Below the pieces are notes generated by a model, which had not been told where the DNA came from, did no database searches, and saw nothing but the letters and a program-made list of their open reading frames with translations. Made by a program: the position numbers and the translations under genes. Positions 1-9,213 of a stretch of 27,410 nucleotides of DNA are shown piece by piece. The DNA is from Gracilariopsis chorda (taxonomy: Eukaryota > Rhodophyta > Florideophyceae > Gracilariales > Gracilariaceae): positions 1 to 27,410 of the forward strand of contig NBIV01000689.1 of the NCBI GenBank assembly GCA_003194525.1, read 5' to 3'. Position 1 is the stretch's first letter, and each line of letters begins with the position of its first letter.

Positions 1-332
1 TGACGGAGCCGGATCGGTAGCAGCACTCCCCTAGGTTGGGGTCGTAGCCGTATACCAACGGTCAAAGTCAGAGCCAAAACCCTTGTTGAGGTTTTCTTCC
101 GTAGGGTCGGCGGCGAGTGCCGCCACCTAAGTACGGCCACTGTAGTGTGGATTACTAACTAAAAATAACTAATTACCCGGGTGCACCGGGCCTGACATCC
201 ACGTGTGCGTGGTGGCTCACTTGGCATGAGCCGTCCACTCAGGCGGTGTGCACTACACGTGTTACCCACAAGTACCCCCTTCATAGGGGCATCTCCCATA
301 TAATGGGTTAGCCCAATACACCTCATGTATTC
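1..332 (-). mobile_element. Diverged Ty3-type LTR (LTR G), inner part, interrupted at 332 by element E1
   Basis: Read on the minus strand, this stretch follows the order of landmarks in the four full LTRs of this window but with many changes: a GTACTTAG word, a G+C-rich hairpin (109-124), a CAGAGCC word (plus-strand reading) and a CCCC(T/A)GGTTGGGG word. It also carries many short hairpins of the same style. Its terminal piece appears to be 22304-22381, on the other side of the E1 insertion. It is probably the LTR of a related Ty3 family whose remaining sequence lies left of the window, or a solo LTR. The homology is judged by eye and no coding region is present. Confidence 0.55.
328..332. 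repeat. Target-site duplication TATTC, left copy, of outer element E1
   Basis: TATTC directly precedes the TG of LTR A and recurs directly after the CA end of LTR D at 22299-22303. A 5-bp duplication is usual for Ty3/Gypsy integration. It shows that LTRs A and D are the two ends of one original insertion, despite the 22 kb between them. Confidence 0.88.
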
Positions 333-1135
333 TGAAAGTGCAACGCCCTCAGGGAGGGATTCTGGGTACTTGAACGCTTTCCCGATATTATCGTTGTGTA
401 GTGTGTATATGAACTACGCCCCACAATGGTGGGTATGGACACGTGGGACACGGTTTGGGTCAATTGGCGGTTGGCCACAGTAGTGGATGTTGCCACGGAA
501 TGTGGAGTATTTTAGTTAATTTTATTTATTATTTTCACACCCATTTCTGGGAAGCTAGTACTTAGTGCGACGGCGCACTGCCGTCGCACCAGTAAACCTT
601 CCCCAACAAGGGACCCCAACCTGGGGAATTGGCTCTGAGCTTTACCGCCTCCGCGTGTTCTCAACTCCTCCTTGGAGGGAAGCACCGTAGTGTACGGAAG
701 TTCACCCCCTTGCACATCTAAAGGAGACCCATCCTTGGGAGTACTAATTGTTCCAATCATATTGGTGTTTTCGCCCTGTATAGGGAGCCCTGTCCACCGG
801 CATTGCCGTATCTACTCGTCGCTCTCGCGACCCACCTCGTCCTTCCTCTTTCCCCTTTTTAGGGTAGCACCTCCCGCTATCCGCGCCCTCGTGTGCGCAT
901 CCGCCACACACCCCACTTACGTGGAAACATACCTCTACTGAGGATCACACCCGCTCACGCGGATACCGATTCTTCGCCTTCACCTCCCTGCGCGAGTCAC
1001 GACAGGTGTCCCTGGTCTTACGAACCGGCTTCGCCGTGACACCTCTGGGAGGGCTCTACCCAACTGGGTTCACCTCGTGAGAGGAAGATCCCGGACGTCT
1101 TTCGGTGTTTTTCCCCTTTGGGGCATTGCACCACA
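333..1135 (+). repeat. LTR A (5' LTR of E1)
   Basis: 803 bp, beginning TGAAAGTGCAACGCCC and ending GGGGCATTGCACCACA. It shares variants with LTR D against B and C, for example TTTTCACACCC, CATCCTTGG, GGGAGCCCTG, GGCATTGCCG, AGGATCACAC and CTTACGAACC. It differs from the other three mostly by single-base losses in homopolymer runs, plus a few gains. A 9-bp-stem hairpin lies at 565-589. The A+T-rich tract near 513-533 stands out in an otherwise G+C-rich LTR and is a candidate core promoter, although no start site can be assigned. Confidence 0.92.
565..589. promoter_or_regulatory. LTR hairpin with 9-bp perfect stem
   Basis: GTGCGACGG and CCGTCGCAC pair around a 7-nt loop. The same hairpin occurs in LTRs B, C and D. 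The diverged LTR G has a stem of different sequence at the homologous place (109-124: GGCGG, 6-nt loop, CCGCC), next to the same GTACTTAG word. A stem kept while its bases changed suggests an RNA structure with a role, perhaps in the leader or R region. The role is inference. Confidence 0.6.
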
Positions 1136-1138
1136 AAG

Positions 1139-1159
1139 TGGTCTCCCGACCTAGAATCG
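1139..1159 (+). other. Primer-binding site (PBS) of E1
   Basis: It starts TGG three bases after LTR A. Its reverse complement ends ...GGGAGACCA and contains CGATTC, like the T-loop, T-stem and CCA end of a tRNA. The match would span about 21 nt, long for a PBS. The same site sits next to LTR C on the minus strand. I cannot name the tRNA. Confidence 0.7.
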
Positions 1160-1241
1160 GTTTTTGTTTTCCCTCTTACAAGGTTTGTTTTTTATCTACC
1201 GGAAGTTCCGTGATCGTTTCCCGTCGTAACGGTATTTTCTC

Positions 1242-3411
1242 ATGTCGAGAAATCCCTCCGACGCGGAGCCAGTGGTTACGCGTAGTCGCTCCCGCGACAA
1301 CGCGGACACTTCCGAAGTTCGGTTCGTACCCCGTATCCCTATACGGACAAGTTCCAGCCGTGCTGGCGCCGCTTCATCGCGGAACGATACCCCGACCGGG
1401 AACCCCGTAACCTCCTTTTGCCCTCGTTATCACCCCCGCAGGGGAATGCAGCATCGACTCCGGCTGTTGCCGCAGTGCCCCAGGCACCCCGGCCTGCTCC
1501 CGCTGTCGCGGCTTCAAGCCCCGTGGAACGGGCGATAACACCCCCCAGGGGACTTCCCTGGAATCCCAGGTCCGCGCTCTGTGGACCGCCCATGACACCC
1601 TTGTAGGGGAACTAAAATCCCTCCAAGAGGTGGTCTCGGCAACCCCCGTAAAGGAGGTCGCCGAGGAGCTCCGTATTTTACGGTCTGACGTCAACTCCGT
1701 GTTGGAGAGTTTGGGACAACCCGCCGCCTTTATCGAAGGAGTTGAAGCACGATTTGATCGGATTGGTGCCCGCCTGGAGACGCTGGAGCAGTTCGTCCTC
1801 ATGGACAAACCATCCCCGGGTGATCCGGTCAACGAGGCATCGCACAACGACCAGCTTGCTGGAAGAAGAAACGCCGTCACCGACGGAAACATCACCGAAA
1901 ATATTCGGACTCCGATTCTTCGACATCGTCGGACTCACCCCGAAATCATTCGGTTAGCTCGAGCTCCTCGGACTCCGACTCGGAGGACGAGAAGCGAGGC
2001 TACTCCTCCCGCTCGAAGCGGTCATCGGCCACTGAAGGTGTGGTCCGAACCCGCCAGAAGGGGAGAAGACACCCCGGTCTCCGGGAATTGAAACCGACAA
2101 ACCCGGATTACCGGAAGCTTTTATCATACCGGTACTACCGGCTTGAAGATTCGTCACTTGGACGTACGCCCCGTGGTACGGGAAAGGTGCGAGAATGCAT
2201 TAAGCGAATGCAGCTCTCGCTCCGCAACCAGTATTTTACTGGAGAGGACCCAGTCCTAGTACTGGATTTCCTATCCCGCTTTGTAGCGGAGGCCGATATC
2301 CTCGGTATGAATGAGGGACAAGCCTATTTGGCTTTACCGTATTTCTTACGGGGAGTGGCCGAGGACCAATACACCTCTGTCCGAGGATCTTCTCGCGCCT
2401 CCGAGGGAGGAGTTACCTGCTGGCCGGAGGCTGTGCAGTATCTTCTGCGCTCCTACGCCACCAACACCGCTATTCAGCAGGCTATCCTCGCTTTGCGAGA
2501 TACACGCCAGCGTGCTGGAGAGACCGAGACCGATTACTCGGTGCGCCTTAACAAGGCTTTCCACAGATGTGGTAACGTATACCCCGCTGGGGAGCGCAGT
2601 ACCATGTTCATTGATGGTCTTGACCGGCAATCCGGAGTTTAGTTACCCGTTATCGGGAGGACAAGCGAAGGATCACCTACCTCGAGCTGGTCCAACACGC
2701 TCGAGCGGAAGGGGATGCACTTCGTGCAAGAACTCCGAACAATCGGTCTGAATCCGCCAAGGCGTTGTTGCTGGAAAGCAAAGCTTCCTCTCTCCCGCTC
2801 ACCGCGGATGGGAACCCTGGACAGGGATTTGATACCGTGCATTTAGCGCAGGGGATGGTGTGTCGATACCCACCAGTGAGTTACCGTCAACGACGGAGAT
2901 GACCCATGATACGGGAACAGAAGATCCCGTTCTATACGGTGGTAACAGTCGGGTTCAACCCCAACGACTCCCGTTTTCAAACGGTCAATCCCGTTATCAA
3001 CGGCCTGGATGGACTGACACCCGCCCTGCGGTTCGCTTCTCCGATACTCGGAATAATAATCCGCGTGTCGCGGTGCTGGCTTTCATTTGCCACCTGTGCT
3101 ATGCCCATGGCCATACCTCTCCTCAGTGTATTTGTTCACTGAAGGATATGGCCAAGGTGGTGGCAAATTATGAGGCCCTCACTCCAGAGGAGAAACGTTC
3201 CGTCCCGACGGCTTCCTACCTCCGTGCTAAAACGGACTTTTCTCACGCCCTACCACAGACCCCGCGTGCGCGGCAAGCTTCATACACCCCGATTCGGGAG
3301 ATCACGCAACCATCCGTTGCAACCCCCGCTTATGCGGATAGAAACCCCCGTCAACGGGATGAAGCACTCGTTGTCGAGGAAACCAACCCACCGCCGAAGG
3401 CGGAAAACTAA
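1242..3411 (+). pseudogene. gag: gag of E1, broken by five one-base losses
   Basis: This is the structural Gag polyprotein gene, homologous along its whole length to the intact copy at 14128-11954. ATG at 1242 opens the MSRNPSDAEP start. Relative to the intact copy, one base is missing from each of five G or C runs: 1390-1393, 1519-1522, 1861-1862, 2624-2625 and 2851-2854. The reading frame therefore steps down five times. The capsid-like region lies in the segment 2040-2642. The zinc knuckle C-x2-C-x4-H-x4-C is at 3088-3129 and the TAA stop at 3409-3411. Every lesion is a homopolymer shortening, so sequencing or polishing error is a serious alternative to true decay. Confidence 0.85.
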
Positions 3412-3435
3412 CTGAGGGAGTCTCCCCTTTGGGAG
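3402..3435 (+). promoter_or_regulatory. Probable gag-pol -1 ribosomal frameshift region
   Basis: Gag ends GCG GAA AAC TAA, and the pol frame, one base back, is already open across this point. A slip on GGAAAAC would enter it. A hairpin, TCTCCC pairing with GGGAGA (3421-3435), begins about 10 nt past the stop, a usual distance for a frameshift stimulator. The heptamer is not a textbook slippery site. Sequence and hairpin are the same in the inverted copy near 11925-11965. Confidence 0.5.
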
Positions 3436-6400
3436 AGGCGTCCTCAGACAAGAGGCTGTTGGCGCCCGAGGCGTCCCTGCCTCGCTCCCCGGTGAAAATC
3501 CTCTCGAGGAAAGACACCGCTGACGCGGACTCTGCGCACCTCGGTGTGTTGCGTCGCCCGTGGATACGGAGTAAAAATCCCCGGATTCCCGGTAGAGTCT
3601 TGATCATGGCCAAGCGCAACTATAAGGTCTATGCCGACCTTGGCCTTGATCCCCAGTTTATGGTGAGGTTTCTCACCGTCCTGGATACAGGTGCAGGCCC
3701 CAACTTCGTTGTGGAATCATTGTTACCCCCGCTTGTGCGGTCTCGTATCCGCTCTGACGCGGTCCCCGACATTTCGGATGCGAATAACAACCCGTTACAA
3801 ACGGTGGGCACGGTGGACCTCGTCGTGAGACTTGGTACCTCTGTGGTGAAGTTGGAATTCATCGTTTGCCGTTCATTGGCAGCACCAGTTATACTGGGAT
3901 GTGATTACTGCGACAGATTTGTCGACGCAATCAGGCCCCGCCTCAGGCGTGTAGAACTTGACGACGGATCGTCCGTTCCGATTGTTCGCCGCCCGCTAAA
4001 GCGGTCCTCTCGGAAACAAGTTCCGCTCCCTGCTGCGCAGGAACCACCACCCGCGTCCCGCGAGTCCACCAAGCTCCGCGTCGCTGCCTCGGTTTCTATA
4101 CCGGCTGAGTCCCAAGTCTGGGTACAGGTAAATTCCCGTCAACACGGTCTTCGGGTTATACAACCCCTCGCCTCGTTGTACGAGAAATCCCAGCTGGCGC
4201 TGGCTAATGGAATTGTCTCCATTTCCCCGGATGTTCCTTTCCGGATATTGGTTGCCAACCTTGGCAAACACCCCCAGTATCTGGTCAAACACCAAGTAAT
4301 TGGGAGTGTAACCCCCCATCCTATGGGAATGCTGCCAACGAAGATGACAGCCGCCGATGTACTCGGAGTTACCACCTCTTCTGAGGAGTTCACCCCGCCG
4401 TCCGAAGACGTCAAGTCTAAGGAGGGGGAGGAAACCGCTACTTCAGCGTCGAACATACCGAGTAACTCGGAATTGCGAACCACACCTGTTCCACAGGACA
4501 ATGCTCCATCGAGCAATGACCGGATTGATCCGGAAAAAGCACTTGAAGCGCTGGACTTCAGCCACGTGCCAGAGTCGCACCGCGACAAACTCCGTACTAT
4601 GTTACGGGAATTCACCACAATGTGGGATGGCTCGCTTGGCGAGATTGATGCAACGGAACACCGGATCGATTTAATCCCCGGTGCGCGACCGGTTGCACAA
4701 CCCCCTTACAGGGCAGGTCCGAAAGCTCGGGAAGAGGAGCAGTCCCAGGTGGACAAGATGCTCCGCGCAGGTGTGATTGAGCCCGCTCAATCGCCCTGGG
4801 CATCCCCAGTTGTACTGGCTTTAAAGGCTGACGGAACCTGGAGGTTCTGTGTCGACTACCGCCGGCTCAATGCCGTGACTGTTAGGGACACGTACCCCAT
4901 CCCTCGTATGGACGAGTGCATTGACTCCCTTGGAGACGCCACCGTGTTCACGGCCCTTGATGCCAATTGGGGATATTGGCAAGTACCTGTCAGACAGGAG
5001 GATCGCGACAAAACCGCATTCACCTGCCATGCAGGAACGTACCGCTTCAAGCGGATGCCATTTGGGTTAACCAACGCCCCCGCCACCTTTCAGCGTGCAG
5101 TAGATATTCTACTCAACCGCTTTAAGTGGCGGAGTTGTCTGGTCTACCTTGATGATATTATCATCTTCTCCAACTCGTTGGACGACCATCTCACTCACGT
5201 CCGAGACGTGCTGACCGTACTCCGCGATGCGGGAATTACCCTCAAGTTGAGGAAATGCGAGTTTTTCACAGATACTGTGAAGTATCTGGGTCACATTATC
5301 CGTCCTGGACGGTTAGCGATCGAGAAAGCTCGAGTCAAATCCCTCGTTGAGGCGAAAGAACCCCGTACTCAAACGGAACTGCGCTCCTTTCTGGGGCTGG
5401 TCAACGTCTATCGACGGTTTATCCCGAACTTTTCGGATACTGCAGCGCCCCTGAACGCGTTGTTGCGAAAGGGGAACCCCCCAAAGCTGGGAACATTTAC
5501 GCCCGAGCAATCGGAAGCCTTTAACTCCTTGAAGGAGGCTGTCACATCAGCACCAATCCTACATCTCCCAAAACTTGGGTTGCCATACTCCGTAGATACG
5601 GACTCGAGCGACTACCAAGTCGGGTGTGCTCTTTTTCAAACCACCCCCGAGGGGGAACGACACCCAATTGGTTATTGGTCGCGCTCGCTCAATGTCCATG
5701 AGCGGAACTACTCCGTATCGGAGAAAGAGTGCCTCGCCGTCGTATGGGCGATGACCACTCTGCGCCCCTACCTTATGGGAGTCCATTTCACCGTGTACAC
5801 GGATCATTCCTCACTGAGGTGGTTAATGAATATCTCCGACCCGTCGGGACGCCTCATGCGCTGGAGACTCCGCCTCGCGGAATATGACTTCCAAGTCATT
5901 TATAAAAAGGGCGCGCAGAACACCCAAGCCGACGCTCTGTCGCGTTTACCCACAAGTGGGGAGGCACTCCCAACGGAGGACGATGAAGTCCCATGTTTCA
6001 TGGCAATGGACCTGGATGATCCGGAATGGGCCGTCGAGGCTGAGCCAGAAAACTGGGACGAAGATGCTGACTTCGACTACCTACTCGCATCGCGAGATGA
6101 TTCTGAGAAACCCATACCGGGAAATTATGTACCGGTTGAGACCGAGGAAATGATCCGAGAACAATTCGGGGACCCCTTCTGTACAAGGATACGTGCACGC
6201 CTCAACGGCGGAGAGAACCTCCCCTTCGGGGTGAACGACATTGGTTACCTCGTGAGGACCGTCGAGGCTACCCCACAAAATGTGGTACCGCACACGCTAC
6301 AGAAGCGGATATTGCACCTTTCGCATTACCCGAAACTCGGGGGACACTCCGGTGGGAGGAAGCTTTATCTAACCCTTCGCAGGGATTTCTACTGGCCCGC

Positions 6401-9020
6401 CATGGCGGTTGATTGCTACGCTACGGTGCGGTTTTGCACGCAATGCGCGAAGAACCGGGTCAAACTCCGGAAGCACTCCAAACGGATGAAGCTATTCCCC
6501 GCCAGGGCGCCGCTCGAGTTTGTCGCAATTGACATTCTCGGACCATTGCTCTCTACCAGGAGAGGCAACAAGTTCCTACTCGTTATTACGGACAGGTTCT
6601 CGAAATTAGTTCGGACAGTCCCTCTAAAGAGGATTACCGCCTACACGGTCGCTCACGCCTTTGTGCGGCATTGGGTGTTTGCCTACGGACATCCTTTGGA
6701 GCTACTTTCCGACAACGGGAAACAGTTCGCATCGCGATTTTTCCAGGACGTCTGTCGGATACTGGACGTGAAGAATCTCTTCACGACCACGTATCATCCC
6801 CAGTCTAATGGGCAGGTCGAGCGTTTCAACCGGACAATGCTCGCAGCTCTCCGTGCTTACACGGCTGACCACCCCAAGACTTGGGATATCTACACGGATG
6901 CCGTGACCTTTGCGTACAATACGCAGGTACACCGGACTACCGGAATATCCCCTTTCGAGTTGGTCCTTTCACGGACACCCCCGCCAATGGCGTTGGAATC
7001 CCAACCTACGTTGGACGCGTTCCCTTCTGTGAAGGATTACCGCCAGAAGTGGAAAGCATGGCTGACCAAGCTGGTACCCGCAGCGCGGAAGGCGATGGAC
7101 CACGCCCAAGCCGTCTACAAACGGAATTTCGATGCTCGCTTGCGAGGAGGCAAACCGGAACAGATCAACTCCGGGGACTTCGTATTCGTCCGCAAGGAGT
7201 ACTACAACCCTGAAAGGGAGAATCACCATAAGCTCTCGCCTGTGGCGGATGGTCCTTTCAAGGTTATCTCCGTCACGACGGACACAGTGGTTGTGGAAAT
7301 GGGTGACGCGCATGAGCGGTTATCTCGCGATCGCATCGTGCTAGCTCCGCCACCCTCGACTGAGGCTGCACCAGCTACGCTGGACCCTACGCTGGAATAT
7401 GGCTCTGCATCCGATACATCGGTGGTGAGACGGCCTACCGTGCTACCACACCCCTCCCGGGGACTCTCAGACCTACCGACCTTGTCGGACTCACCGGCTC
7501 AGCCGGGTAATTCGGGCCTCTCTGTGCCCGCCCCTATGGCGCGAATCTACACCCGCCAGGCGGGACATGTTATCCCTTATCCCGCCGCTCCGTCTCAGGA
7601 GGGGGAGGAGAACACTCGTTTTCGAGGAATGAGATCGCCGTCGCAACGGGAAACACGCCGTACCATACGGACAACTGACCGTGGAGCACGGAGTATCTCA
7701 CGCGACACTAATCCCCCGTCCTCGGGCAGCGCTGTGCAACAGGAACCAGACGCGCAGGTCCCGCAAAGGCGGCAAATACAACGTGTTACACGGGAAGCTG
7801 AAACGCAGCTACCGCACACCCCTGTCAGGGAAGGATCCCCGATACGGGAGTACGGCGACAATCGCCCTCAATCCCCTGAGCAGGGAGATGCCTCAAAGCC
7901 GCCATTGGCGGAAGTCCCCGCGGAAGCGGTTCAATCAGGTCGCTCAGACCCGCGCCCCGCGGAGAAGAGGCGCCCAGATACACCAGCGCCGCTGGGAAAT
8001 ACCCACAACCCTATCGGGGAAAAGGGTAGCCAAGCCGCATCCGAAGCTTCAGGCCCTGGCGCGCAGCGCTCGGAAACGCTCCCCGTCGCAGACGGAATCG
8101 AAGCCCCCGTTCCGGGGAATAATTTGCGCCAACCACCGCAACGCTGCGGCGAAGAACCGAGGAACTCGGGAAAAACGCGCGCCATCGCACGCTCGAAACC
8201 GGTCGTACCGGTCGCTGCTCCTCCTCATGGAGACGGTGCACCGCACTTAGTGGCCAGGCCCCTGAAAAGGGTGTCATCGGCACCTGCCTGGCACTCCCCA
8301 AAGGGGAATTTTGACCAAAATACCGGTGAACCGGAGTTAGCCTTAGGCAACCCCCCAGTAGCCGGGGACACCACGGCGCCGCCGGAACGTACGGTGCAGA
8401 GCGCTCGTGCGCCTGGCAGGGAGGCGGTTTGCCATCCAACCACCGTGTCGCACGGGACCCCCCAGGGGATCGTGGAAACGCCGATTCCGCAGGAGCGGTC
8501 ATCTTCCCGCAAACTCGCGGTTCGTGAGTTCAACCGCGAATGCGGAGTTCAAGTCCCCCGCCGGTTGGCGGTTCGCCTGGCCTACCGTGAAGACGGGAAC
8601 AACGACACCCCAATGGGGAATGACTTGCCGGGGAAAACCGTGACACCACATACCCTCTTGAGGGATATTTTCCCGCATGAGCAGCGGCCACTAGGACAGC
8701 GCACGGCAACGTCGGAGTTATCGCCGAACACCCTGCTAAGGGACATTATACCGCACCGCGGACAACCCTCGCAAGGGAGTACAACCACCACCCGGCACGG
8801 CCGGCAGGTCTACGAACGAGAGTTCGTAGTAGACCGACTTGTCGGACACACCTGGGACCAGGATGGTATTCTACAATACCGCGTCCGCTGGTACGGGTAC
8901 GACCCCAGTGGGGATACGTGGGAGCCAATTGAACACCTCCCACGGTCGCAGATCGTGCGATACCACCGTCAAACGGGAACTGCAGCCCCAGCCACGCTGG
9001 TTAATGCCCAAGTTGGGTAA
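3429..9020 (+). CDS. pol: Ty3/Gypsy chromovirus Pol polyprotein (left copy, intact)
   Basis: This 1863-codon open frame is probably expressed by -1 frameshift from gag: no ATG lies at its 5' end, and the first listed codon is TTG. Residues below are counted from 3429. Aspartic protease: DTG at about 86. Reverse transcriptase: catalytic YLDD at about 573-576. RNase H: starts near residue 723 (DTDSSDYQ), with SEKECLA and TDHSSLRW following. Integrase: an HHCC zinc-binding region, then Asp 1035, Asp 1095 and Glu 1131, giving the exact D-x35-E spacing. A GPY/F-like module follows (LSPVADGPFKVISV). About residues 1310-1790 form a long Pro/Arg/Glu-rich linker, probably disordered, with a near-duplicated LLRDI-PH motif. 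The C-terminus, about 1797-1853, is a chromodomain (VRWYGYDPSGDTWEP), which in chromoviruses directs integration to marked chromatin. All catalytic residues are present. Confidence 0.95.
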   Translation: MGEASSDKRLLAPEASLPRSPVKILSRKDTADADSAHLGVLRRPWIRSKNPRIPGRVLIMAKRNYKVYADLGLDPQFMVRFLTVLDTGAGPNFVVESLLPPLVRSRIRSDAVPDISDANNNPLQTVGTVDLVVRLGTSVVKLEFIVCRSLAAPVILGCDYCDRFVDAIRPRLRRVELDDGSSVPIVRRPLKRSSRKQVPLPAAQEPPPASRESTKLRVAASVSIPAESQVWVQVNSRQHGLRVIQPLASLYEKSQLALANGIVSISPDVPFRILVANLGKHPQYLVKHQVIGSVTPHPMGMLPTKMTAADVLGVTTSSEEFTPPSEDVKSKEGEETATSASNIPSNSELRTTPVPQDNAPSSNDRIDPEKALEALDFSHVPESHRDKLRTMLREFTTMWDGSLGEIDATEHRIDLIPGARPVAQPPYRAGPKAREEEQSQVDKMLRAGVIEPAQSPWASPVVLALKADGTWRFCVDYRRLNAVTVRDTYPIPRMDECIDSLGDATVFTALDANWGYWQVPVRQEDRDKTAFTCHAGTYRFKRMPFGLTNAPATFQRAVDILLNRFKWRSCLVYLDDIIIFSNSLDDHLTHVRDVLTVLRDAGITLKLRKCEFFTDTVKYLGHIIRPGRLAIEKARVKSLVEAKEPRTQTELRSFLGLVNVYRRFIPNFSDTAAPLNALLRKGNPPKLGTFTPEQSEAFNSLKEAVTSAPILHLPKLGLPYSVDTDSSDYQVGCALFQTTPEGERHPIGYWSRSLNVHERNYSVSEKECLAVVWAMTTLRPYLMGVHFTVYTDHSSLRWLMNISDPSGRLMRWRLRLAEYDFQVIYKKGAQNTQADALSRLPTSGEALPTEDDEVPCFMAMDLDDPEWAVEAEPENWDEDADFDYLLASRDDSEKPIPGNYVPVETEEMIREQFGDPFCTRIRARLNGGENLPFGVNDIGYLVRTVEATPQNVVPHTLQKRILHLSHYPKLGGHSGGRKLYLTLRRDFYWPAMAVDCYATVRFCTQCAKNRVKLRKHSKRMKLFPARAPLEFVAIDILGPLLSTRRGNKFLLVITDRFSKLVRTVPLKRITAYTVAHAFVRHWVFAYGHPLELLSDNGKQFASRFFQDVCRILDVKNLFTTTYHPQSNGQVERFNRTMLAALRAYTADHPKTWDIYTDAVTFAYNTQVHRTTGISPFELVLSRTPPPMALESQPTLDAFPSVKDYRQKWKAWLTKLVPAARKAMDHAQAVYKRNFDARLRGGKPEQINSGDFVFVRKEYYNPERENHHKLSPVADGPFKVISVTTDTVVVEMGDAHERLSRDRIVLAPPPSTEAAPATLDPTLEYGSASDTSVVRRPTVLPHPSRGLSDLPTLSDSPAQPGNSGLSVPAPMARIYTRQAGHVIPYPAAPSQEGEENTRFRGMRSPSQRETRRTIRTTDRGARSISRDTNPPSSGSAVQQEPDAQVPQRRQIQRVTREAETQLPHTPVREGSPIREYGDNRPQSPEQGDASKPPLAEVPAEAVQSGRSDPRPAEKRRPDTPAPLGNTHNPIGEKGSQAASEASGPGAQRSETLPVADGIEAPVPGNNLRQPPQRCGEEPRNSGKTRAIARSKPVVPVAAPPHGDGAPHLVARPLKRVSSAPAWHSPKGNFDQNTGEPELALGNPPVAGDTTAPPERTVQSARAPGREAVCHPTTVSHGTPQGIVETPIPQERSSSRKLAVREFNRECGVQVPRRLAVRLAYREDGNNDTPMGNDLPGKTVTPHTLLRDIFPHEQRPLGQRTATSELSPNTLLRDIIPHRGQPSQGSTTTTRHGRQVYEREFVVDRLVGHTWDQDGILQYRVRWYGYDPSGDTWEPIEHLPRSQIVRYHRQTGTAAPATLVNAQVG

Positions 9021-9213
9021 CGTTGCCGCGCGAGCGGAGGGCAATGAGAAAGGATAGCAAGGGAAAGTCCGTCTAAGACGGGGAATGCTAATTGGAAATC
9101 ACCGTTCTAGACGGGAAAGTTTATTCAGGGGAGCAGCTAGCTCCTCACGATACTACACTACACTAACTGGCATAGCCAGGGAAAGAATACCAGGAAAACT
9201 GGACAAAAGGAGC
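9021..9213. other. Short gap between the convergent ends of pol and the antisense ORF
   Basis: No ORF is supported here. The stretch contains small hairpins, for example GGAGC-agcta-GCTCC near 9127-9146, and is also present in the right copy (20538-20728). It could hold 3' processing signals for either strand, but none is recognised. Confidence 0.4.

Noticed and set aside
512..760. 82-codon minus-strand frame in the LTR, repeated in every LTR
   Set aside because: It changes its start and end between LTR copies through small indels and has no recognisable motif; LTR repetition alone explains its recurrence.
1139..1159. tRNA gene or tRNA fragment
   Set aside because: Only the last part of a tRNA would be present, complementary in orientation and placed 3 nt after an LTR: a primer-binding site.
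1374..1895. 173-codon minus-strand frame opposite gag
   Set aside because: Shadow of the real gag on the other strand; the intact gag copy and its zinc knuckle settle the coding strand.
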